Assembly: GCA_026874595.1 (NCBI GenBank)
Contig: CM049320.1
Coordinates: forward strand, 43,782,714 to 43,846,713
Direction: 5' to 3'
From: Sipunculus nudus
Taxonomy: Eukaryota; Annelida; Sipuncula; Golfingiida; Sipunculidae
Length of the DNA stretch: 64,000 nucleotides
A program made the translations under genes and the position numbers. The notes below the pieces were generated by a model. The model was not told the origin of the DNA, ran no database searches, and saw only the letters and a list, made by a program, of their open reading frames with translations. Below are positions 20,506 through 30,697 of this stretch, one piece after another; position 1 is the stretch's first letter, and the number at the start of each line of letters is the position of its first letter.

Positions 20506-23113
20506 TAACTCAAGGAACTAACAAGAATGCCTTTAGTATGTTTAATGAAGAACCAATGATGTCATTTTATTAAAACATAAGAACCATGTAGCGTCTTCAC
20601 AATTACCACCACCTCTCGATAAAATATAACTCAAGGAACTTAACAAGAATGCCTTTAGTATGTTTTATGAAGAACCAATGATGTCATTTTATTAAAACAT
20701 AAGAACCATGTAGCGTCTTCACAATTACCACCACCTGCCGATAAAATATAACTCAAGGAACTTAACAAGAATGCCTTGAGTATGTTTAATGAAGAACCAA
20801 TGATGTCATTTTATTATAACATAAGAACCATGTAGCGTCTTCACAATTACCACTACCTGCCGATAAAATATAACTCAAGGAACTTAACAAGAATGCCTTT
20901 AGTATGTTTTATGAAGAACCAATGATGTCATTTTATTAAAACATAAGAACCATGTAGTGTCTTCACAATTACCACCACCTGCCGATAAAATATAACAGAA
21001 AGGAACTTAACAAGAATGCTTTAGTATGTTTTATGAGGAACCAATTATGTCATTTTATTAAAACATGAACCATGTAGCGTCTTCACAATTACCACCACCT
21101 GCCAATAAAATATAACTCAAGGAACTTAACAAGAATGCCTTTAGTATGTTTAATGAAGAACCAATGATGTCATTTTATTAAAACATAAGAACCATGTAGC
21201 GTCTTCACAATTACCACTACCTGCCGATAAAATATAACTCAAGGAACTTAACAAGAATGCCTTTAGTATGTTTTATGAAGAACCAATGATGTCATTTTAT
21301 TAAAACATAAGAACCATGTAGTGTCTTCACAATTACCACCACCTGCCGATAAAATATAACAGAAAGGAACTTAACAAGAATGCTTTAGTATGTTTTATGA
21401 GGAACCAATTATGTCATTTTATTAAAACATGAACCATGTAGCGTCTTCACAATTACCACCACCTGCCAATAAAATATAACTCAAGGAACTTAACAAGAAT
21501 GCCTTTAGTATGTTTAATGAAGAACCAATGATGTCATTTTATTAAAACATAAGAACCATGTAGCGTCTTCACAATTACCACCACCTGCCGATAAAATATA
21601 ACTCAAGGAACTTAACAAGAATGCCTTTAGTATGTTTAATGAAGAACCAATGATGTCATTTTATTAAAACATAAGAACCATGTAGCGTCTTCACAATTAC
21701 CACCACCTGCCGATAAAATATAACTCAAGGAACTTAACAAGAATGCCTTTAGTATGTTTAATGAAGAACCAATGATGTCATTTTATTAAAACATAAGAAC
21801 CATGTAGCGACTTCACAATTACCACCACCTGCCGATAAAATATAACTCAAGGACCTTAACAAGAATGACTTTAGTATGTTTTATGAAGAACCAATTATGT
21901 CATTTTATTAAAACATAAGAACCATGTAGCGTCTTCACAATTACCACCACCTGCCGATAAAATATAACTCAAGGAACTTAACAAGAATGCCTTTAGTATG
22001 TTTAATGAAGAACCAATGATGTCATTTTATTAAAACATAAGAACCATGTAGCGTCTTCACAATTACCACCACCTGCCGATAAAATATAACTCAAGGAACT
22101 TAACAAGAATGCTTTTAGTATGTTTAATGAAGAACCAATGATGTCATTTTATTAAAACATAAGAACCATGTAGCGTCTTCACAATTACCACCACCTGCCG
22201 ATAAAATATAACCCAAGGAACTAACAAGAATTCCTTAAGTATGTTTTATGAAGAACCAATGATGTCATTTTATTAAAACATAAGAACCATGTAGCGTCTT
22301 CACAATTACCACCACCTGCCGATAAAATATAACTCAAGGAACTTAACAAGAATGCCTTTAGTGTGTTTAATGAAGAACCAATGATGTCATTTTATTAAAA
22401 CATAAGAACCATGTAGCGTCTTCACAATTACCACCACCTGCCGATAAAATATAACTCAAGGAACTTAACAAGAATGCCTTTAGTATGTTTAATGAAGAAC
22501 CAATGATGTCATTTTATTAAAACATAAGAACCATGTAGCGTCTTCACAATTACCACCACCTGCCGATAAAATATAACCCAAGGAACTAACAAGAATGCTT
22601 TAAGTATGTTTTATGAAGAACCAATGATGTCATTTTATTAAAACATAAGAACCATGTAGCGTCTTCACAATTACCACAACCTGCCGATAAAATATAACTC
22701 AAGGAACTTAACAAGAATGCCTTTAGTATGTTTAATGAAGAACCAATGATGTCATTTTAATAAAACATAAGAACCATGTAGCGTCTTCACAATTACCACC
22801 ACCTGCCGATAAAATATAACTCAAGGAACTTAACAAGAATGCCTTTAGTATGTTTTATGAAGAACCAATGATGTCATTTTATTGAAACATAAGAACCATG
22901 TAGCGTCTTCACAATAACCACCACCTGCCGATAAAATATATCTCAAGAAACTTAACAAGAATGCCTTTAGTATGTTTAATGAAGAACCAATGATGTCATT
23001 TTATTAAAACATAAGAACCATGTAGCGTCTTCACAATAACCACCACCTGCCGATAAAATATAACTCAAGGAACTTAACAAGAATGCCTTTAGTATGTTTT
23101 ATGAAGAACCAAT
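20506..23113. repeat. 122-bp minisatellite, about 21 copies
   Basis: The unit begins AGGAACTTAACAAGAATGCC and includes 'gaagaaccaatgatgtcatttt', 'ataagaaccatgtagcgtctt' and 'caattaccaccacctgccgata'. Spacing between starts is 122 bp (for example 20634 and 20756). Variant units with 'aacagaaaggaac' and 'gaggaaccaattatg' recur at about 20994 and 21356, three units apart, showing that trimers were copied as blocks. On the minus strand each unit carries TTTATCGGCAG and the first bases of the kelch exon (GTGAAGACGCTAC). The array ends at 23113, where unique sequence resumes. Confidence 0.97.
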
Positions 23114-23365
23114 TAGTTGGCTTGTCTCTACCCCACTCTGCAGTCTGATGTTTGTGGGTACTTCTACTACCAAATTTATTTGTTTTCATTTGATATTTAT
23201 CTATATTTAAAACTTGAATATTTTGAGGGTTTTTTTCTATGAGATTAAATATCAAATAATTTGTTATTAATTTGTTACATCATCACTGCTGACCTCCTGG
23301 CCCACCCAGATGAAATGTAATACATGCACCTTGCAGGCTGAAACATTCCCATTTGCTAACCATGT

Positions 23366-23386
23366 CCCCCCCCCCCCCCCCCCCCC
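23366..23386. repeat. Poly-C tract
   Basis: A homopolymer run of about 21 C. The open frame crossing it (poly-Pro on plus, poly-Gly on minus) is an artefact. Confidence 0.95.
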
Positions 23387-24228
23387 AGATAAATGTAGGC
23401 CTGTGGTCTGTACAGTAGAGCCTCTCTTTACGGGTACCTGTGTACTTAGGGCACCCCTATTTACAGCCACTTATGGGCAATCCCTTGAAAATTTACTATT
23501 CAATTTATTGTTATATATTTATATTCTCTATTGTGGGAACCTCTCTACTCAGAATTACAGGCAGTTATCGCGGAACAGAGCTGTCAAATCACCTCTGTAT
23601 TGTGGGCAGAGCAACGGGCAAGCCAAGGGCAAACGCAAAAACTCTGTGGTTCTTTGATCTTTAGACCGTTTGAAGCTTGTGCAGTGTGCACTTACAACAA
23701 AGCTTACAGGATTAAAAAGTTCATTCTCAATTACTTAACATTCAAAAAAGGACAGACATCTCTGTATTATTATAATGTATATACATAGGAATTTCACTCA
23801 ATTCAACAAAGCTTACAGAATAAAAAAGTTCATTCTCAATTACTTAATATTTAACAAAGGACAGACAGACTGGTAGACAAACAAAGCTGATAAAATATGA
23901 AGTTTAAATTATTTCTTATTTTTTTATTATATCAATTTTTTTAAGGTAACATCTGCAATATTGCACAACTGAATATATGTTGCTTTCACATTTAAGATTT
24001 CAGTAGCTTAAATCCATACACCTACAGCATATGAAAGTTATTTCAACAGCGCTTATAGGAAAATTTCATAATTCATATATATTTAATGTTAACAGAGAGA
24101 TGATGGACAGACAGAGCTGATCCCTTTATATTCCATTCTCCTGAATCAAGTCAACTGAGCTAAAAATAATATATATTACCATTTCTATGAATAACAATTG
24201 CTATAAGTTTAAAAAAATAAATAAAACA
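23387..24228. other. Intergenic; worn repeats
   Basis: At 23413 'acagtagagcctctctttacggg' resembles the end of a pogo/Tigger-type inverted repeat, but no matching right end was found. 'acaaagcttacag(g)a(t/a)taaaaaagttcattctcaattactta' occurs twice (23697 and 23807). A worn family 1 tail lies at about 24140-24168 ('aagtcaactgagctaaaaat'). Confidence 0.4.
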
Positions 24229-24351
24229 TCAGGCTGGGCAATTAGACATGTGGGTGGTGGCATCTGTTGTGGAGAGTAGAAAGCACTCATGTGGTGTGCC
24301 GACAGCAAGATGGCAGCCCAGGAATCTCTCCGGTAGGAGCTTTGGACTTTC
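24229..24351 (-). CDS. Ambiguous exon: minus-strand terminal exon, or plus-strand start exon at 24309
   Basis: Minus reading: after CATTCACTTTTTCAAG there are 40 open codons starting ESPKLLPERFLGCHLAVGTP, continuing HECFLLSTTDATTHMSNCPA, then TGA. Plus reading: a good start context, GCAAGATGG at 24309, gives MAAQESLR and then a donor-like CTCCG|GTAGGA at 24335. Both cannot be the main function. No partner exon was found for either. The sequence is less AT-rich than its surroundings, which argues that something real is here. Confidence 0.28.
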   Translation of the reverse strand, partial: ESPKLLPERFLGCHLAVGTPHECFLLSTTDATTHMSNCPA

Positions 24352-25451
24352 CTTGAAAAAGTGAATGAATACTAATTACACTTGCAATTTAAGTATCCAA
24401 AACTACGCAAACATGATCAAGGAGTGCAGGGGTAAGGTATAATATGAATCGAGGCCTGAAAATTAAGATATTCACGCCTTCAGGTTTTATTTCTATTTCC
24501 ATCCAGATCCCTCCGGTTTTCACTTTTCAGACACACCCATATTTTGATGTGTATATTTAGCACTTTAATTTAATTTTTTTTTTACTTTTCACATATCACC
24601 ATTAACAAGGCCTGGTGGGAGTATAGAATCTGGTCTATATGGACGAGGTTATGGGTGTATACGGACGGACATAATGATGTTCAAGTTCATGGGTAAGAAT
24701 GTAGAATAACTCACACACCTCTATGAGGCACGACACTTGCATGAACAGGAAACGTTTTTATAACCATCTTCTTCTGTCTTAATTTCGTCACTTATTTTCA
24801 AATGCCTCTTACTTCTTCATTACAAAAATTCTAATCACCATTACGTCTGTCCATATACGCCCATAGCTAGTCAAGACAGTGCGCGAGTGATTCTACATTC
24901 GCTCCAGATTCATGTAATGGAGAAATATGAGGCATGTCAATGGCAAACCATCACAACAGGCATGTCAATTTGTCATGACTCATGGCTTATGTTGTTTACT
25001 ACTAATATGAGACAGTCCAGTCAGTATAGACCCATCTTGGAAATGAAGACCGGATTCTATTCTCGGGCCCACGAGCTAATTGTACACGTCATTCCCACAA
25101 CTGTCATTGTATCACAGTTGTGGATTCCGCAACAATCACTGCATGAGTGAATGCCCACGGGCAAAAGTTTTAGTTATGGAAAGCAGGTTACTGAACTCGG
25201 GGGGGGGGGAGGGGGGGGGCACAGTGGAGAAAGTCAGTCAGACTTCCATTGCTTCATCAAACCACCATTATTTCTGGTTAATAACTTGATGCCTACCTAT
25301 ATGTTTCCCCTGACAGATGTACAAGCCACGGCTGACAGAGGCAGTGCCCTGTTTCAGTGTTTGTTGTTTTCTGCCTTGGCCGGAACTCTCAAATATGGCG
25401 CGCACCTTTCAAGGTCCCTCCAATCAGAGAAGTTTGATGGAGGTGGGTCAC

Positions 25452-25572
25452 AAAGTGAATCATTCACTATGCTTCGGCCTTCTGAAATCAGTTCGGCAAA
25501 GTCAACCTTTTGTTTTGACTTTGCCGAACAGATTTCAAAACGCTGAAGAGTAGTGAATGAAAGTGAATTCGT
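25452..25572. repeat. Long imperfect hairpin, about 50-bp stem
   Basis: The left arm contains GAAATCAGTTCGGCAAAGTC followed by AA. The right arm contains TTGACTTTGCCGAACAGATT followed by TC. These pair at 21 of 22 positions around a loop of about 9 bases. Pairing continues outward less perfectly: 'cattcactatgcttcggccttct' against the reverse complement of 'aaaacgctgaagagtagtgaatg'. It could be a small foldback element or an RNA hairpin; no terminal duplication was identified. Confidence 0.75.
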
Positions 25573-25593
25573 CCCGATTAAAATTCGGCAGAA

Positions 25594-25899
25594 GGAAAAA
25601 GCCGGGACTAAGTATTAACAAGCGGACCGTATCACACATGCTCAATTTGTTATACAATAATTAAAGCACGTATACCCATGTATTAGTCCTAAACATATTT
25701 CGCTAATTCAATCTTTAAACACAGAGTTATTTTTAAATGATGTTTGCAAATTGGGTAAAAGCCGGGAGTAACTCCCGGCCAGGGTGGCTGGTGTCACATA
25801 AATATATGTTCTCCCGAGCTTATGAGACCCCTCAAGACTGGTATTTTTTAAAGGGGCCCCATGCATACTGACCTGAGTAATTTTTAAAAGTATCTGTAG

Positions 25900-25953
<54 letters not shown>

Positions 25954-26775
25954 CCAATACAAATTTTTATTATATATGATATGTACACGTCTGACTGAAT
26001 AGAATTCTTTTAAACGACCTATCATTTTACTTTTCATTTTATAAGTTCACTGCCATAGTGTTGAATTAGAAGACAGTATAAAACGTGCAGGCGTCATACG
26101 GAAATATTTAATGAATTAGGTGGCGCCTTTTATGTATAAACTTATCATTGGGTAGCAAGGACTGGCCTTGCCGACCGACCCTGTATGGACCCTGCAGTGT
26201 ATTGTCTGTGATAACTGGTATCACCCCAGATGTGAAAAAATTTCCAGGGATGTTATTAATGACAGCAATTCTGAGTTCACTTGCAGTGTATGCTCCCAGG
26301 GGTGATCGAGACAACCAGTTGTGAGCAATAGTGAGCAAACTACTAATTTGTACATATTTCTTGCAGCGACAGTCGTGCCGTTTTAAGTTACTCTAATAAA
26401 AGTGTCTCATTGAGTTGAAGTACTAATTAAAATTCATTTTGTTTTACTTGCAGCTTGAACTTAGCAATGATGTAAAAAAACTATAAATGGTAAAAGTTTA
26501 CATAGATTCCAAAAATAAACGGTGTTTGCCACAAGAGTTTTATAGCCACCGTGTTTGTTTTGTTGTTTGTGCCTACTCATTAAAAAAAGTAGTGCTAGTT
26601 GGATTTTCATCTCCACATTTATATTGTTCTAATAATATATTAACTTTTAAATATTGACATATTAAGCGAAATATGTTTAGGACTAATACATGGGTATACG
26701 TGCTTTAATAATTGTATAACAAATTGAGCATGTGTGATACGGTCCGCGTGTTAATCCTTAGTCCCGGCTTTTTCC
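25594..26775. mobile_element. Foldback-type element with 110-bp inverted repeats
   Basis: The left arm 25594-25703 (GGAAAAAGCCGGGACTAAGT ... 'cccatgtattagtcctaaacatatttcgc') is repeated inverted at 26666-26775 with only a handful of differences. Further pieces (AAAAGCCGGGAGTAACTCCCGG at about 25757, CCCGGCTTTTACCC at about 26810) repeat the same GC-rich terminus, so the right border may extend to about 26827. The interior of about 960 bp includes a TA tract and no recognisable protein. Confidence 0.75.
25902..25950. repeat. (TA)n microsatellite
   Basis: A pure TA run inside the foldback element. Confidence 0.95.
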
Positions 26776-28531
26776 GGGACCCGGGTACTCCCGGCTCCCG
26801 GCCGGGTGTCCCGGCTTTTACCCAGTACCGACCAGAGCGCATACCCAATAGGCCTACACATGGGTTGCTATATATGATAAAAAAATAAAGGTTAGGGCAT
26901 AGAGTGCACAAGGATTGATAAATACATGAACAATTTAAATAATTTAGATGTGGTAGACATTTGAAGAGAGATGTCAATATTTATTTGCATGACTTGAGCA
27001 TTGACCTTAAAGTTCTCACACATTAATTATCCTTAGATGTTGATAATTCAAGTTTGAAGAAATGGTTTTGGTTTAGTGATTTATGGCCGAGTTACATGCA
27101 GGAAGCTGAACTTCGCCAGTTTGCTGTATCTTCCTATATCAGTTATAATCCTGCAAAACCTGTGAAGCCAATTTGTTTAATATTTTACAAGAATAATCCC
27201 CAGAATAATTCTTATAATAATTTTCTTTAATGGTTCCACATGAATGATATTTGGCTGAATTATGGAGATTGAATTGAGTCATTTTACTATTTATGTTAGC
27301 TGTGTGTAGCAGTTACATCTAACCCAGCTGGCACCAGTTTACCAGCATCTATTACATCATGCCAATATAGACAATTAGATTTCAGGTTATCTATGGTTAA
27401 TATTGTCATGAATGATTTTAAAAGCTTAAAAAAGAACTAGATTATGATTTAAATTAGTCATGGCAATAATAACAACCATGGGTACATAGCTCTATGTGGA
27501 CTATAATAAAGACGGCTTTACATGGATTATAAACAACTGGTACCCATATACTCGACTTAATTCAAGATTTTGTCATCAGTGAGATGTATCTGCATTTTAA
27601 TTTTGCACTGTAATATATTTCTAATTTCTTTTTTTCTATGAATAGTCAAATGAAAAGCATTTTTTATTGGGAAAATTTATTTCAAAGTTTTTTTCAAGTA
27701 GGGACCACTTCTGTGTACAGATTGCAGCACTTGGTTTAAAATTGGCCGGCGGTGTCTGGCCAAGATTGTGTTAGCTCTATAAATAGCTTTGGCAAAGTGC
27801 AAGGATTGGAAGAGGACTTTGTGCTGCAGTCTGACTTCTCTCAAAGCTTGGTATGGTGTTTTCATGGTAAGTTCATTGAATTATTTTAAACAAGTCAATG
27901 CAAGTCTGGAAAGTTATTTCACATTGGGACCTTTAAACTTGAAATTTCTGAAATTTGGCATGTTCATCCATATTGGACAGTTTTCTCATAAACCAGACAG
28001 GTGGTTATACCTTTTGTAAAATAAATAAATGCCCTTTCCTCAGGAATGATTCAAAGTATTGGCATGACATTGTGCATATCCATAGATCTTGGACTCTTCC
28101 ATGTTGTGTTGAAGACTGGTGGCGCCATCTGCAATAGTTTCCCCGTGGCGTCCATCTGTACATGTGCTTTTGGGGAAATTGCTCATATCTCAGGAGTGGT
28201 TCAAGGTATTGGTCTGAAATTTGGCATGTCTGTCCATCTTGGAAAGTTTCTCATAAGCCAGGCAGGCACTTCTCTGAAATCATGGAGCCAAATTCTTTAA
28301 TATTTCACAAAAATGATCCCCGAGATGATCTCTTTAAAATTTGTTCAAATGGTATCATTTTGGTGAATTTCCAGAGAGTAACATGAATTTGGATTCAGTC
28401 ATTTAGCCTAATAAGGATACTAACATTACAATCTCAGAAACAGGAGTTAACATCACCAAATATTATGCAAATGTTTTTCACATGACTCTGATTTGAAATT
28501 TAGGTTTTTGTGGCACCACCTGCATCCACCT

Positions 28532-28532
<1 letters not shown>

Positions 28533-28572
<40 letters not shown>

Positions 28573-28586
28573 GGGGGGGGGGGGGG
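28533..28586. repeat. Poly-T then poly-G tract
   Basis: About 39 T followed by 15 G. Length is unreliable in an assembly. Confidence 0.95.
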
Positions 28587-28880
28587 CTATTAATTTTACC
28601 TCTTTCAGCCAATATTGTATTTAATATTTCACAAGGATGATCTTAAGGTAGGATTCTCTCAGTTGTATAAGAAGAGATGGATTGATTTTAGTAAAGTTAT
28701 AGAAAGGTGAAGTTGGTCATTCATCCAAGTAAGCCTATATCAAACTGAGGGCTGCAATAGGCATTTGTTATTATTTTAAACATTTTATGGATATGCAGCT
28801 TGAAAAAAGCATTGTAGCCAGAGTCTTCCAATATGTAAAAAGTATAATAAACTGATATTCACAGGCAAAGATTTTGTCTC

Positions 28881-28901
28881 TCTATATATATATATATATT
28901 A

Positions 28902-28960
<59 letters not shown>
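28881..28960. repeat. (TA)n microsatellite
   Basis: A TA run with two 'tt' interruptions (28900 and 28920). Confidence 0.95.
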
Positions 28961-28963
<3 letters not shown>

Positions 28964-29975
28964 ACAGACAGCCAACTGTGTTAGATTTGACAACAAGCCA
29001 AAGGTCAGTCAGGATTTATTTATAGCTTTGGTCGACTGCCAACTGTGTCAGATTATGCAACAGGTCAAGATATCACTCAGTGCACCTGGCTACAGGTCAA
29101 GAGTTCATTCAATGCAGCCAGGTGCAGGTTAAGAGTTCACCCAGTGCATTAGCTGGAACCAGCAATTTGTTCCAGTTCACTAAGGGCAACTGCTTTTCTC
29201 ACCTAAGCCTGATTAGCCCAGTGCACCTGACTCAAGAGAAGTTTGATAAATTAATTGGCTGGTTATTATGACCTGTCCATGCATCTTTGATGGTTTTCTC
29301 GTTCACAGGACTGGTGTCGCCACTTAAGAACTTAAGAGTTCAATTATTGTAGGTGGCGCCGCCAGTCTTGTATGAAACAAAGCCTACAATAATTTTTGTA
29401 CAATGTATGTTCTTGCTTATTACTCATTAGGGGTTTGATATATCAGCCTGAAATTGGGCATATGTATACATCTCTGATAGCTTTGTCATATACAAGACTG
29501 GTGGCACCACCTACAATCATTTTTTGCTGTGTGCACCCATGCCAGTTTTTCAGCAGTGATGTTTGTGTAATTGGCTCTTGTTAAAAATGTTTAGTGTAGG
29601 ATTGTTCTTGTACATATTACACGTCTTTGAAAAGTAACGGGTCCAGCATTGAAGCATTATATTTATACCTGGTGCCACTGCACAGGTCCGCATTAGGCAT
29701 GTAGGCCATATTGTTACGACTGTCCTAGAGTTTTTTTTCTTTGGCCGTGTTAATGTCTGGTCTGCCTGTTATTTTGACTGACTGTAAAGAACCTGGAAGT
29801 TCATATACCAAGTGTTACAACACCCTTACTCTGTCTTAATTATAAACATATATTTTTATTATTGTGTTAAAAAATTCTGATTAATATCACCTACTTTAAC
29901 ATCATATCATTTGTGACTTTAATGTAGTTATTCAATATTACATTCGTCTATATTATATTTCTATTACTTTAATTA

Positions 29976-29976
<1 letters not shown>

Positions 29977-30022
<46 letters not shown>
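29977..30022. repeat. (TA)n microsatellite
   Basis: A pure TA run in the spacer between the two head-to-head family 4 elements. Confidence 0.95.
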
Positions 30023-30024
<2 letters not shown>

Positions 30025-30464
30025 AATCACGTTTTGGGATTTTCTCTTTCCTGTTGCCTTCCCCTTAGATTGTTTGTATGTTAGTTTCAATATTGTTATC
30101 TTTAAACATTCATTTCAAACTCCCCAAAGTATAAATAACACTGTAAACTTCATATAGAATTTACAATCAGATATGTGTTGGTAAAATATCACCTATTTTT
30201 TTGAATAAACAAAGCCGGTATATCCGAAATCGCTGACGGGGGAATGTGTAGTATTTAGATACAACATAGCATTCATATACTGAGTAAGCCATAGCGAAAA
30301 ATGCACAAAAAATGATGTATCAATATCAATGATTTGTCAATGGATATTGAAACGAAACAAAATGCTAAACATTTCGCTCAATGTCCTGTGATTGTATGAT
30401 GTCATTTTAGTTTAATGGACCAACTGGACATTGTATTTTATTGTGATTTCTCTCTGTATTACAG

Positions 30465-30613
30465 GGCCCTTCTGGAAACAGAATTTTATTCCGATAAAGG
30501 CTACCCTAGAAGATGATGTTATAAATAATAAAAAAATATATATCACGCCCGCACCTATAGATTCCGTCATGTGCAGGAATCACTTGTGGATGTTGTCAGT
30601 GTCATTTTTTTAA
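30465..30613 (+). CDS. Possible terminal exon, unknown product
   Basis: A very good acceptor (TGATTTCTCTCTGTATTACAG) is followed by 2 nt and 48 codons. They begin PFWKQNFIPIKATLEDDVIN, continue NKKIYITPAPIDSVMCRNHL and end WMLSVSFF before TAA. The residue mix is protein-like. It lies in the roughly 1-kb unique spacer between two family 4 heads. No upstream exon was recognised on the plus strand, so it could also belong to a captured or decayed gene. The frame and acceptor are seen; the gene is inferred. Confidence 0.35.
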
Positions 30614-30697
30614 ATAATGAGACCAATTCTGGCATAGATCTACAGATGTATTATGTTATTTAAGCACTATAGGGTTGTTACTTTTTTATATATGTTT

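Larger units (their letters stand above)
27000..29715 (-). mobile_element. Family 4 element, minus orientation, 3'-truncated
   Basis: The head, read on the minus strand from 29715, is 'aacaatatggcctacatgcc' followed by TAATGCGGACCTGTG, one base off the family consensus. The body matches the plus-strand element at 30698-34560 in inverse. For example 27530-27600 ('aactggtacccatatactcgac') is the reverse complement of 33285-33320, and 28990-29060 corresponds to 15000-15190. No tail (TTTTAGCGAACCTGTG) was found near 27000. It contains a poly-T/poly-G run and a TA tract. Confidence 0.6.

Noticed and set aside
20506..23113. CRISPR-like regular array
   Set aside because: The whole 122-bp unit is conserved, with no variable spacers, and the context is eukaryotic; it is a minisatellite.
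23413..23480. pogo/Tigger-like transposon end (CAGTAGAGCCTCTCTTTACG)
   Set aside because: No inverted right end within reach; resemblance over a short stretch only.
23267..23657. Frames on both strands giving poly-Gly or poly-Pro
   Set aside because: They cross a poly-C homopolymer and have no splice or start support.
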